From: Limonium bicolor
Lineage: Eukaryota; Streptophyta; Magnoliopsida; Caryophyllales; Plumbaginaceae
Direction of reading: 5' to 3'
Assembly (NCBI GenBank): GCA_023374045.1
Contig: CM041779.1
Location: 1,612,001 to 1,676,000, forward strand
DNA: 64,000 nucleotides
Shown: positions 12,601-23,561 of the stretch, piece after piece
How the letters are laid out: every line of letters begins with the position of its first letter
How positions within the stretch are numbered: the stretch's first letter is position 1
Made by a program: the position numbers and the translations under genes
Notes under the pieces: generated by a model
Database searches by the model: none
The model's input: only the letters and a program-made list of their open reading frames with translations
Told to the model about the DNA's origin: nothing

Positions 12601-12736
12601 GGTAGTAGTCTGTGGGCCAGAATCTATGAGAATATCTGTGGCATTAGCATGTCGACAAAGCAAAAGTCGAGTTGTGGAAAAGGATAGGATGCCAAAAAGA
12701 GCCTTTACTTTCCACTCCCTGAACTTTACACTTTAA
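9672..12736 (+). CDS. FRO: Ferric-chelate reductase (FRO family), eight exons, 734 aa
   Basis: FRO proteins are membrane flavocytochromes that pass electrons from NADPH via FAD and two haems to Fe(III)-chelates. The exons are 9672-9837, 9934-10030, 10175-10369, 10462-10702, 10820-11147, 11249-11507, 11675-12408 and 12552-12736. All phases agree and all introns are GT-AG. The N-terminus is a hydrophobic anchor (LLVLFKIVMISILGTWVCLW). Haem ligands are His201/His215 (HX13H) and His277/His290 (HX12H). The FAD motif HPFSISS begins at His365, the NADPH motif GGIGIAPF at Gly439 minus one, and CGPE at Cys694. Two further hydrophobic segments lie near residues 560-620. The C-terminus FHSLNFTL is family-typical, as is the length. 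No break was found. I cannot decide which Arabidopsis FRO is orthologous or whether it acts at the plasma membrane or in an organelle. Confidence 0.95.
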
Positions 12737-13368
12737 TTAGTGCACAATAAGATATTAGAGAATTAAATCTGTTTCAAGACATGAATTTGCACATCTGGCA
12801 TGGATGTAAACGAATCAAATTCATTGCAATACAGGTTTATTTAGGAGGCTATTATTTGGGGCAGGGAGTTTCAGTTTAACATTACACCCATGGTAGACTT
12901 TGTCCTTGCGTACCAGCTGTTTGAACTCCGCTTTCAATGCATATGAATACTTCATGACTTTGCAGATTTTTTTCCTTCTTGTTTTATATCCCCGTGAATA
13001 AACGCATTATGATCGCGTCCATTTGATTTGGGCAGTTCTCTGTTACAAATTGCCACAATCTCTTCTTACTGTCAAGTTAGTGAGGGTACCTTTTGCATCA
13101 TAATCTCAAGAATTATGATCATATCTGTTACTCAGAACATCTACCAAACGAAACAAATTTATACTGTATGTATACTGGATCAAACACCCGCAACAAGTAC
13201 AGAGTACAAATAACAGAAAACCCAGATATCCTATCTACCAAACGAAACTCCTATACATCATATGTTAATAATGTAGCTTCACATGACTTCATAGAACTCC
13301 TTTAATACATACTTATATACAAAGAGTAGAAACGGTTCATCAGGTGGTGGGTTCCAGAAGGAATATGT
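12737..13368. other. Convergent intergenic spacer (FRO and USP 3' ends)
   Basis: FRO ends at 12736 on the plus strand and the stress-protein gene ends at 13369 on the minus strand. The 632 bp between them should hold both 3' UTRs. Short open frames at 13028-13305 have no recognisable similarity. Confidence 0.6.
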
Positions 13369-14478
13369 TTAACGTTTATGCTTTGGCTTCTTGACAATCA
13401 ATACAGAGCAATGAGCATGATGAGCGCAGTAGTCACTCACACTTCCCAAAACAGCCCTACAAAAATTTGTAAAATTCACCAAAGATGTGAGGACTTCATA
13501 CACAACAATTATTAGATCAGTTCAGCAACTTTTACACACAGAAAAAAGAACTTCAGATGCCGAGTAATAGTACTAAAAAACTACAATAAAAGTTTAATTC
13601 AACCATCTCAAAAATGATCCATAAAGATGCCTACTAAACTCTAGTGGTAAATCACACCCAACAATCACCTTGGATTAGTTATTACCTTTTTATAGCTCCA
13701 TAACCATGACTACCGATCACCAAAATTGAAGCATTGTACTTTTCTGCAGCTTCACACAGTACATTCCTTGCATCACCTTCCCAGATCACCACTTTAGCAT
13801 GATGTACCTGTGAATCAGGACGTTAATTCACAAACATTTACAAGAGATTTAACAGGAAGCAAGCAAGAATCTATTACCAAGGTTTGGAAGAAATGTTACC
13901 GATTTGGATGTGCACATTTCTTTTGCTTTTTCTCCAACTTGATTCGCCCTGATTTTCTGCTGGGCATCCACTTGAGTCACCGCATACCCTGCATCGTACA
14001 TAATGAATCAAATTTTCAACACCATGACTACACTTCATATAGCTACCTACTTAATCAACCACCCAAACACGATGTCAATCGCGGAACAAAAACTGCTAGG
14101 ACACAGGCAATCAACCAAATTGCTAAGACACTGGAAAAATTGTGAGCACTCAAGTACCGAACCGATCAATCAACTAAAACCGTGAACGAGAGGTACAAGA
14201 GGAATCGAAATTCTGAGAGGGCGAAACAGAGTTAATGATTACTTACCGGGACCAACAAGGCCGAATGGCGTGACGGGAAAAGGCTTGGCGTGAACAACAA
14301 CGAGATCAAAGGGGGGATTGGGAACGTGCGGCGTGAAGAAGTGATCTAATGTCCATTCCAGAGCGTAGAAACTGTATTCGCTATCGTCGATCCCTACCAG
14401 CACCACTGGTTTTTCAGGTCCAGCAGCTACTGGTGCCGTCGCCGCACCCTCCGGTATCACAGTCGTCTCTGTTGCCAT
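13369..14478 (-). CDS. Universal stress protein (UspA-like), four exons, 176 aa
   Basis: Single-domain plant USP proteins bind ATP and act as soluble stress-responsive proteins. The minus-strand exons are 14478-14247, 13988-13900, 13807-13686 and 13456-13369. All are joined at GT-AG sites with matching phase, giving 176 residues, a normal length. The start was placed at the ATG at 14478; an in-frame GTG upstream at 14487 is not needed. Seen in the sequence: a leading strand VVLVGIDDSEYSFYAL (Asp31-Asp32), then DLVVVHAKP, and the ATP-binding G-2X-G-9X-G-S motif as Gly139, Gly142, Gly152-Ser153 within GSHGYGAIKRAVLGSVS. No damage is visible. The specific physiological role is unknown. Confidence 0.95.
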
Positions 14479-14660
14479 ATTCTCCACTTATTTTGTTCTT
14501 TGTTTCTTTGAAACTCTATCTGATGACTGGCGAAGAGATTTGGTTGGCTTTAAAGGAAGAAGTGAACACAACGTTCAGAGGTTCGAGAGCTCGCCAGAAA
14601 GAGCGTAATGCACTGGGATACTGATCAGAGAGTTGACGTGTCGCGACTTTTATATAGTCT
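14479..14660 (-). promoter_or_regulatory. Promoter and 5' leader of the USP gene
   Basis: On the minus strand TATATAAA lies at 14655-14648, about 170 bp upstream of the ATG, in a position fit for a TATA box. An ACGTGTC core (ABRE-like) lies on the plus strand at about 14635-14641. Both are motif matches only. Confidence 0.5.
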
Positions 14661-15250
14661 TTTGAAACCGTTTGCCGCCGTTGTTTCTATCGCTGCATTA
14701 ATCCGCCGATGATTTCGTGACGGATCTACAATTTCCGTGAGATTGACGGACGATATCACCACCGTCCATATATGATCATTAAGAAAAAAACAAATTTGAA
14801 CGGTTAAGAAACTAAAGTCACGGTCATCCTTCCAAAATGATCGTTATTTCTCAAATGTCCTCACTTCACTGTAACATTAAATGGATTTTTTTAAATATAA
14901 CTAGTAAAGTAAATTGATTAAAAAATATGTATAGATAACTAAAAATAATTGTGTTATACTTTCTTATCATATCTTTTATTTTAATTTATTATAGTTTGCT
15001 AATATCTTACTTTATTTAATATACAATAACATATTACTATAGAAGAACTCATAAATTACATAAAATCATTTTATATGGTCATAAAATATATAGACATATA
15101 CATATGCCTATTAAAATATTACTTTCTTAATTTTGTAATATACATATGAAAAATGAGTATGCATAAATTCAAATTTGTGCATGAATTAAATTAATAAATT
15201 AGTTATTCTTCTCATATATTATGATCCTAAACCATAACCCATAAACCTTT
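14661..15250. other. AT-rich intergenic DNA
   Basis: No gene or element was recognised; composition is strongly AT-rich from 14880 on. Confidence 0.5.
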
Positions 15251-15545
15251 AAATAAACCTTTGACGATTTAATATCTATAGGGCATGTTGGGGTTTAGGG
15301 TTTTTGTGATTCATTTTGTACTCTTATTATGTTTTAATTATCTATGTAAGTTTTTAGGGATTCCGTTGACTTCATGCCCTAAATAAGCCTTTGATGGTTT
15401 AGCAATCCGAGAGTATGTTTGGGGTTTAGAGTATCTTTTCGTTATTCATTTTATACCTTTATAATATTGAATTTCTCGATAGTTTTTTAGGGTGACCCTA
15501 AACCCTTCACCACACACCTTAAAAGAAGCCTTCGACGTTTTTAAT
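15251..15545 (+). repeat. Degenerate tandem repeat, unit about 130-140 bp, 2.2 copies
   Basis: Units begin AAATAAACCTTTGACG at 15251, AAATAAGCCTTTGATGG at 15381 and AAAAGAAGCCTTCGACG at 15521. Each full unit contains a GTTTGGGGTTTAG-like phrase and a TTTTTAGGG phrase. The copies are diverged. Confidence 0.65.
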
Positions 15546-15579
15546 TCTTTATATACTTAATAATCTCGCCATTGACTCG

Positions 15580-16380
15580 ATGTTTTAACTCTGCTATGGT
15601 GGAAATGATAAAACTCGTGGACATGTTTATGCATAACGGTGTAATCGTTATACTTAATTGTGTGGAAACATGTATATATAATCGTGGCGTAGAAACGTTA
15701 TATATAATTGTGGCATGGAATATATAATGGGGTAAGCGTATATATGTAATCATGACGTGGAAACGTTTACATATAAATCGTGGAAATGTTTATATATAAA
15801 TCGTGGAAACGTTATATGTAATCGTGGCGAGGAAACATTCATATATAATTATGAAAATTGTTTATATGTAATCCGATCGTGGAAATGTTTATATGTAATC
15901 ATGGCGTGGAAACGTTATATATAATCATGCAATCGTAAACGTGGAAACGTTTATATAAAAATGTGGAAACGTATATCTAACAAAGTGAAATGTTTAAATA
16001 AAAAGGTGGAAACGTTTATCCGAACTCGTGGATACATTTATATATATATATATGTGTGTCGTGGAAACGTTATATATAATTGTAGCATGGAAACATTCAT
16101 ATATAATAATGAAAATGTTTATATGTAATCATGTCGTGGAAACATTTATAAGTAATTGTGGCATGGAAAAGTTATAGATAATCATAGAATCGTAGAAACG
16201 TGGAAACATCTATATAAAAACATGGAAACGTATATATAAAAATGTGGAAACGTATATATAAAAATGTGGAAACGTTTAAATATAAATGTGGAAACGTTTA
16301 TATGAACTCGTGGACACCTTTAAATATAAATCATGGAAACGTTATATATAATTGTGGCGTGGAAATCTATCGAGTCAGTC
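15580..16380 (+). repeat. Degenerate short tandem repeat, consensus near CGTGGAAACGTTTATATATAA
   Basis: The phrase GTGGAAACGT (or GTGGAAATGT) recurs dozens of times, followed by TATATATAATC-type spacers. The spacing is irregular at roughly 20-60 bp. The short open frames here are by-products of the repeat. Confidence 0.85.
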
Positions 16381-17290
16381 ATGACACTAACTGTTATGTA
16401 TCTTTTTCTTTGACCGTTTTTATCGATTCATTGTGTATAAGAATATTTTCTTACCATTTGTCAGTTTACAGAACTTAACTGATTGATAAACATGAAGTCT
16501 ATAAACATTTGGAAACGATAAACTGAGTTGTTGGAGTCGATTTTACGTATTCATTAACCTTGGTTTTTACGTATCCACGATAATTGATAAATGTTTCCAC
16601 TGGTGATTAGAAACATGTACACGATCATCTATAATCGTTTCCATCACTACAATGGAAAATATGACACTAACTGTTATGTATCTTTTTCTTTAACCGTTTT
16701 TATCGAATCATTGTGTATAAGAATATTTTCTTACCATTTATCAGTTTACAGAACTTAACTAATTGATAAACATGAAGTCTATAAACATTATAAACATTTG
16801 GAAAGGATAAACTGAGTTGTTGGAGTCGATTTTACGTATTCATTAACCTTGGTTTTTACGTATCGACGATAATTGATAAATGCTTCCACTGATGATTAAA
16901 AACGTGTACACAGCCTTCTATAATCGTTTCTATCATTATTTTAAAAAAGATGACACTAATTGTTATATATTTTTTTATTTTGACCGTTCTTATCGAATCT
17001 TGTGTATACGAATTTTTTTTTACCATTTATCGGTTTACAAAGCTTGATTGGTTGATAAACCTGAAAGCTTTAAACGTTTGGAAACGTTAAAATGATTTGT
17101 TGAAGTCGATTTCACGTATTCGTTAACCTTGGTTTTTACGTATTGACGATAATTTATAAATGTTTTCACTGATGAATAAAAACATGCATACTAACGTCAT
17201 TTTCATCACTATTTTAAAAAAGAAGATACCAACTGTTATATCTTTCATTTGATCGTTCTTTTCTAGTCATAGTGTATATGAATCATGATG
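16381..17290 (+). repeat. Tandem repeat, unit about 280 bp, 3.2 copies
   Basis: Units start ATGACACTAACTGTTATGTATC at 16381 and 16661, ATGACACTAATTGTTATATA at 16950, and a worn partial unit at about 17224. Each holds TTTTACGTATTCATTAACC and GATAATTGATAAATG-type phrases in the same order. Copies 1 and 2 are closest; copies 3 and 4 are progressively diverged. Confidence 0.9.
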
Positions 17291-19116
17291 TATACTCATT
17301 TTTTTAATATATAGAAAAGAATTATATATCACTTTCTTAAGTTAGAAAAAATATAAATATTATATTAGTATTTTTGAATTTGTAATTTTTTTTAATATTA
17401 CCCTGAGTTGATATATGTTTTATTATTTATATATATAAATAACAAATACTATAATATTTAAAACCTATTATACAATCCTACGACGCGTTTGTTGTAATTG
17501 ATATATTATTCATGATCATAACTACATACAAAAAATATAAAATGATCACATGTCTCCGCTTCCATAGAAAAACAAAAAACAAAAGGTTCCGTCCACGACG
17601 GAGAATCCGGCTCCGTCACAAAATCCATGCCCGCATTAATCTCCAATTTTCCACATTAATGACATTAATCAACATTGCTGATGGTGACACATGCACGATG
17701 TATACTTGCGATTCGTCATTTACGGACCTTTTTGTTAAAGGTTGAAAACCCTACGTTTCAATATTCAGCTCCTCACCTATTACAGTTTTGCCCTCACTTT
17801 ATTTTTTTCTGTACCTTTCTCCTTGCCCTACTCCGTCTGTCTGTCTGTTGTTGAAGGAGTTTTCAAAAATAAGGGGCAATTCTGTCTATTTGACTTTTTT
17901 TGTTTTGAAAAAGGTAAGTCACAAAACGAACGACCAACCCAAATAAGGTGGGTTAATGTGGGTCACAAAGGTGCAGATTAATGTGACATTAATGAGCCAT
18001 GGTTTTTAACTGCAGCGAAAGAACGGGGCCTAAATAGCCAATACTAGTAGAAGTTTATACTTGACGGCGGACCGTTAGTGGCTGACGACTACAATTAACT
18101 CCTTAGAGCGGGATTCTTCCCGAACAAACGAGAAGGGATACTGCCACATATAAATGTGGTAGTTTGGGGTGGTCCCCGCGTGGGTTCTATGTGGGTTCTA
18201 CGTTCTATTCCAATAATATAGTGTCACAAATAAAACAACCACAAAATAATCAGATCAAAACAATCACAAAACAGTCATGCCGAACAGTGCCACTGTGTAA
18301 ATTCTAGTCTTAGCTATTATCTTTGGTTACATTTTTCAGGGTATAGAGTAAGGATACATGTTTTATAAGTTTATTGTACAGTTTATGAAGTTAGTATGCA
18401 TACTTAGTACAAATTCAGAAATATCACAATTCACTGTATACATGCACATATACATCAGTACAGTTTTGAATGATCAAATGTACAGTTTTCAATGACCGAA
18501 TGTACATGTATGTAGCTATATGGTTGTAACCAAGAAATTGAGTTCTTGGTCTGCTTGTTCAAAAATGATATACCTATATAGCATACTCACTATAAAATTT
18601 AAAAAATTGACCTTAAAGAGAATCTATTTGGTATTAGCGAATTCGATTCGTTAAGTATATCTACACCTGTACAAAAAAAATAAACCAAATTAATAAGATC
18701 CGAGCTAAAATTTGATCACAACAATATGATTTGTCACATAACCAGAAACACCGAAGATATGTTCAACTGAAAATTACCTAAATCAGAGTCACACAAACCA
18801 TATCATCCGAGTTGACGTCATACGAATTCAAATAACTTGATATAAAAACCATCTGAATCGTAGTTACCACTGATCTTATCCCTAAATATCACAAACACGA
18901 ACATAACCGCAATATCGGATGCACCCAATCCGATCCAAAGCTGAAACTAAGATTAAATAACATAATTTATCCCTAACCATACTGACTAACTAATTTGAAC
19001 GGTGAAATATACTTATCTTCCTAAAAAAGAATGACAGAGTGCACGCAGAAAATCTTTTCTCTTTTCTCACTCTAAAAAATGGTCACACAGCGTTTGATAA
19101 ATTCACAGCCTTATTC
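17291..19116. other. Intergenic DNA, nothing recognised
   Basis: The sequence is AT-rich with a GC-richer patch at 18000-18200. Open frames at 17512-17745 and 17742-17981 have no recognisable domain. I see no RNA gene. Confidence 0.5.
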
Positions 19117-19121
19117 CTCTT

Positions 19122-19367
19122 TGTTAGAGGTTAATGACGGTATTTGGTGAGAGTAAGAATTTGACAAAGTGTATTTGAATGTTATTCATATGCGTATAAA
19201 AAATGTACAACCCTATCGACAGAACTAGTATATATATACAATTGTTAGAGATAAAAAGCAAAGATAAATATATGCACAATCTATCATCTAACAAAATCTA
19301 TCTAATATAATTAACATATGGGCTAAGCTAGTAATGGGCCAGGTATATAAGACCCAATAGTCCAATA
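19122..19367 (-). repeat. 3' LTR of the copia element
   Basis: 246 bp, nearly identical to 25433-25678. On the minus strand it reads TATTGGACTATTGG at the start and CTCTAACA at the end, so the usual leading TG has become TA. Confidence 0.95.
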
Positions 19368-19377
19368 CCCCCCTCAA
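19368..19377 (-). other. Polypurine tract of the copia element
   Basis: The minus strand reads TTGAGGGGGG immediately before the 3' LTR, the expected plus-strand primer site. Confidence 0.75.
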
Positions 19378-20456
19378 GCCGTAGGTAATTCGAATTGCCT
19401 AGGCTTGTGCGTACTAGCATTGTGCATTCCTATACGTTGTAACTGTTCTCTGTATCTTGTGTCTGGTAATGCTTTAGTCATCATGTCTGCTACTTGTGTC
19501 GTGGTGTGAGTGTAAACCACGTCTACGAGTCCTTGCTGAATCTTTTCTCGTACAAAATGACAGTCAATCTCAATGTGTTTTGTCCTCTCATGGAAGACAG
19601 GATTGCGTGCTATATGTATGGCTGACTGATTATCACACTTGACTGGAATAGGAGTGGTGTTAGTGACACCAAATTCATGTAATAACCGTGTCAACCAAGT
19701 GAGTTCTGCGGTGACTCGTCGTAAAGATCGATATTCTGCTTCAGCACTAGAAAGAGAGACAGAACTCTGTTTCTTGGTTTTCCATGAGATTGGACTATTG
19801 CCCAAGAAAATGTAATATCCGGAGACAGATTTTCTTGTATTTGGACATGCTGCCCAATCCGAATCGCAGTATGCCAAGAGATCGAGGTTGTAATTCTTGC
19901 CGCTTGTCAATACAATACCATAATTCATGGTACCTTTGACGTAGCTGAGGGCATGTAACGCTGCCTGCATGTGCGCGTCAGTCGGGCGTTATGAACTGAC
20001 TTAGAACTTGAACTGTAAAACTGATGTCTGGCCATATGTTGGACAAATAGTTCAGTTTGCCGACCAACCTTCGATACTGAATGGGATCATCAAGAGGTGT
20101 GTCGTCATGTATCAAAATTTGCTTACCCACAGGCATGGGTCCTTGCGCATTTTTGATACTGTGACTACCATACTCTTCTACTAAATCCATACAAAATTTT
20201 CTTTGAGATAAAACATACCCGCTGCCTGTTGGTATAAACTCAATACCCAAGAAATAGTGTAGTTCCCCAAGATCTTTAATCTTGAAGTTGAGATCTAGCG
20301 CTCTTTTGATGTCATCGACCTCACTTTGATTTGTACCAACAACCAGCATGTCATCAACATAAACGGCAATGAAAACTCACCCACGTTTGTTTTCTCTAAC
20401 GAACAATGAATAATCATTCTTGGATTGTGTGAAATTGAGAGTTCAAAGAAAGCTTG

Positions 20457-21963
20457 TGATAAGTCAGGAATTTGTCTAAGTTTACTAGACTAATTCATGC
20501 TTAATTTTCTACATTATGACATTAACTTTCCTCTTTAATGCTTTAATTACTCTTCATTGTTAAATTTGTCTCCAGTGATCGATTTCATATGTTTTCAGGA
20601 TAAAATACTCAACAAAGTGCTTAAATGAAGATTTTAGAGGTTAGAGCAACATGAGAAGTCAAACCAGAGTCAAATACAGATTTTCATTCACCTTCTGCCT
20701 CTTTTCAGACTTGTTCCGGGTTTGCATATTGGTTTGCAACCCGGACCATAAGACCGGAGAAGCTACTGCCTTAAATTTCATATGATCCGGGTTTGCATAT
20801 GGGTTTGCAACCCGGACCAATACAGACGGAGAAGCTACTACCTTAAATTTCATATGTTCCGGGTTTGCATATGGGTTTGCAACCCGGACCAATACAGAGA
20901 GAAGCTACTGCCTTAAATTTCATGTGTTCCGGGTTTGCATATGGGTTTGAAACCCGGAACAATACAGGCGATGCGCGGAGTTTTGTTTCGTCGCGTAACG
21001 GAATTAATCTCTATCTTTTAACTTCTGTTGGCCGTCGTTTTAGATTGGAGATAAATTAAAAGATAGATTTTTGTGGTTATAAGAGGAGGAGCTTGGCCAA
21101 CCTATAGACATCTTGAGCGCACAGAATAATCACGATACAGAGAGAATTAGTTTAAGAGCTTGGAGTCTGGTTTGGAATTTGGAGTTTGGAGCAGAGCACA
21201 GAAAGGAGTTCACCACGGAGACTGAACAGAGTTTCTTCTTGTTCTCTATTATTACTAAGCTTATTGTAAACATGTCAATGGCTGAGTAGTTCCCTTAGAT
21301 TTCGGTTTGCTATGTATCCCTAAATTGACTATTCCTGTTCCTTTGTGATTTAATGCAATTTAATTGAGTAAAGTTATTTTCCTTGCTTAATTTCTTTAAT
21401 CGTTATAATTTGGCCAATTATAAGGATTAGTATTTTGTTAGCTTATATGTGACGACTGCGGCTTTCAATTGAATTCAGGGAAATAACCAGTTAGTTTAGA
21501 GACGGTAATTCCTCTAAATAGCTAATTGACTAATAAACTAGATTGTTCTTAAGGCGGTTAGTAAACAGTGGGTTCGTAACGAGAGTTAGAATTCGGTCTA
21601 TTAACTAGTATTTGCTAAGCGGGAGACCGGAGGTAAATTATCTTAGTTCTAGGGTTTTACTCAGAATTATCTTTTAAATCACTTAGGGATAGGAATCACG
21701 GATTTAGGGTGCAGTAGTAAACCGGGATCTCTTCTCCAAATCAGTTTCACAACATTTATTTTTCCTGCTTGTTATTGTTTCGCATGCCGTTTACAGTCTT
21801 TAATTGTCATCAAATCAAACCCCAATTTCCTGTTTTATAATTTTTCATTAATAAAGATTTAAACTAGACACATTGCCTCCTCTGGTTCGATACTTAGGGA
21901 TTACTCTCTATTAAAACTTGCTAGAATTGACCGGTACACTTGCCGTTAGGTTATACCCCAACA
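20457..21963 (+). mobile_element. Solo LTR (1507 bp) inserted in the copia RT, TSD GCTTG
   Basis: The segment begins TGATAAGTCAGG and ends CCCCAACA, and is flanked by GCTTG at 20452-20456 and 21964-21968. It has no internal coding domains. The 3' part (TGGTTCGATACTTAGGG ... ACCGGTACACTTGCC) matches the wording typical of the 3' ends of long plant gypsy LTRs, hence the plus orientation. I take it as a solo LTR left after LTR-LTR recombination. Exact family unknown (Tat/Athila-like is my guess). Confidence 0.75.
20716..20965 (+). repeat. Tandem repeat of about 71 bp, four copies, each with a hairpin
   Basis: CCGGGTTTGCATATGGGTTTG begins copies at 20716, 20787, 20859 and 20929. Within each unit CCGGGTT pairs with AACCCGG, giving a short stem. 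The last copy carries GAAACCCGG instead of GCAACCCGG. The repeat sits inside the solo LTR. Confidence 0.88.
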
Positions 21964-22410
21964 GCTTGCCAATTTGGAAAACCATTGTCTAGAAGCCTGT
22001 TTGAGACCATACAAAGACTTCTTGAGACGACAAGCTTTGTTGTGCCCTTGTATGTCTAAGCCTTGTGGAATCCTCATATAAACTTCTTCATCAAGATCTC
22101 CATGTAAGAAAGCATTGTTGACATCTAACTGATTAATCACCCATCCTTGGTTAAGAGCGACTGTAATAACAGCCCGTATTGTAGTGAGTTTGACTACTGG
22201 AGAAAAGGTTTCATTGTAGTCCAGCCCATGTCGTTGAGTAAAGCCCTTTGCAACCAACCGTGCCTTGTAACGTTCTAACGTGCCATCAGATTTGAGTTTG
22301 ACTTTGTATACCCATTTGCATCCTATCACTCTTTTGCCTTTGGGTAAGTTCACAACATTCCAAGTGTTGTTCCTTTCAAGAGCTTGTAATTCTTCATGCA
22401 TGGCTTGTCT

Positions 22411-23561
22411 TCAATGGTCATGAATGGATGCCTCTCTGTATGTACTTGGTTCTTTCATATCCACGATCTGGTTTATGACATTAAGACTTGTGGATAGAAG
22501 GGCTATTGACTTGGTAGGTGTGATATCGGTTAGACTTTCAAAGTTGGATATGACTGTGGTGGTATCCCGTTTGTTATTGTAAACTCGTTCGTCTAGAACC
22601 TCTTGAAAAATGTTGCAAACATAATCTTCAAGGTAACGAGGTCTATGACTTTCCCGTGTTGACCGTCGAATCTCGTGATGTGTTGTACTTTGCTCTTCTA
22701 TGGCAGGCTCTTCGTGACCGTCTTGCTCAGACTCTGGATGGCTTACTTCTTCATCAAAATATGCAACATTCTGATTATTGCTCGCATGGTTTTGTGCATG
22801 ATCCATGTAACGTTCAATTCCATCCTTGAAGGGAAATGTGGTAGTATGGAATTTTACGTCTCGACTCACTTCGATATGATAATCCTTTATGCTCATTACC
22901 TTGTGGCCCTTTTTCCTTGGGTCAACTCCAAGATAAATACATGCTTCTCCCTTCGGATGGAATTTTCCACCTCTGTTGTGAATAATGCTCTTGTAACAAA
23001 GACACCCAAATGGCTTGATACTATCATACAAAGGTTTTTGTTTGTATAGTATTTCATATGGTGTCTTTCCATTTAAAGCCTTAGTTGGGAGTCTATTAAT
23101 CAAATATGTTGCATGAAGAATACATTCTCCCCAAATATGGCGAGTGGGACCTGATTGGAAAAATATAGCTCTTGCAGTTTCAAGGAGGTATCGATGTTTC
23201 TTTCCACTACCGCATTCTATTGTTGTTTGTATGCACAGGTAGTCTGATTATTATACCTTGTTGGAGAAAAACAACTTGCCTGCATTAGAACCCCCATTCC
23301 TTTGTATTGTCTGTTCTGACGGTTTTAACCTTGACTTCGAATTGTCGCTCCACCATTCTAAATATATATTACTACTGCTTCCCAAGCATTGCCCTTTCTT
23401 TTATAAGGTGTACCCAAGTGGTTCGTGAGATATCATCAACAAGCAAACAAATATCTGTAACCATTATATGTGTTAGTGTTGAACGGACCCCACACGTCAA
23501 TGTGTACACTCAAAAGGTTTCTTGCTTCTACTCACTGAATCTCTAAAAGGTAATCGCTGCT
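22411..23561 (-). pseudogene. copia integrase, broken
   Basis: Between 23561 and about 23110, pieces of the integrase core can be read in different frames (a WGPFNT-like stretch, then a damaged VDD region). From 23103 to 22411 one frame is open and reads the integrase C-terminus (INRLPTKALNGKTPYEILY, then FGCLC and CIYLGVDPRKKG) and the linker towards RT. The catalytic core is short and disrupted, so no active integrase could be made. Confidence 0.8.

Larger units (their letters stand above)
19374..22401 (-). pseudogene. copia reverse transcriptase and RNase H, split by a solo LTR
   Basis: The RT start is at 22401-21969 ([20 protein letters not shown], then [11 protein letters not shown] and [12 protein letters not shown]). 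The frame is then cut by the insertion at 20457-21963. It resumes at 20456 with SKNDYSLF, a stop near 20375, the YVDDMLVVG catalytic motif near 20350, and LHYFLGIEF. A frameshift near 19974 separates it from RNase H (19970-19374: YCDSDWA, SSAEAEYRSL, HIEIDCHFVRE, TKALP). Catalytic Asp residues are present in RT and RNase H, but the protein cannot be made whole. Confidence 0.88.

Noticed and set aside
15285..15310. Interstitial telomere repeat (GTTTAGGGTTT)
   Set aside because: Only one or two units, part of the 130-140 bp repeat.
17512..17981. Two adjacent small open frames
   Set aside because: No domain, no codon signal, biased composition; chance frames.
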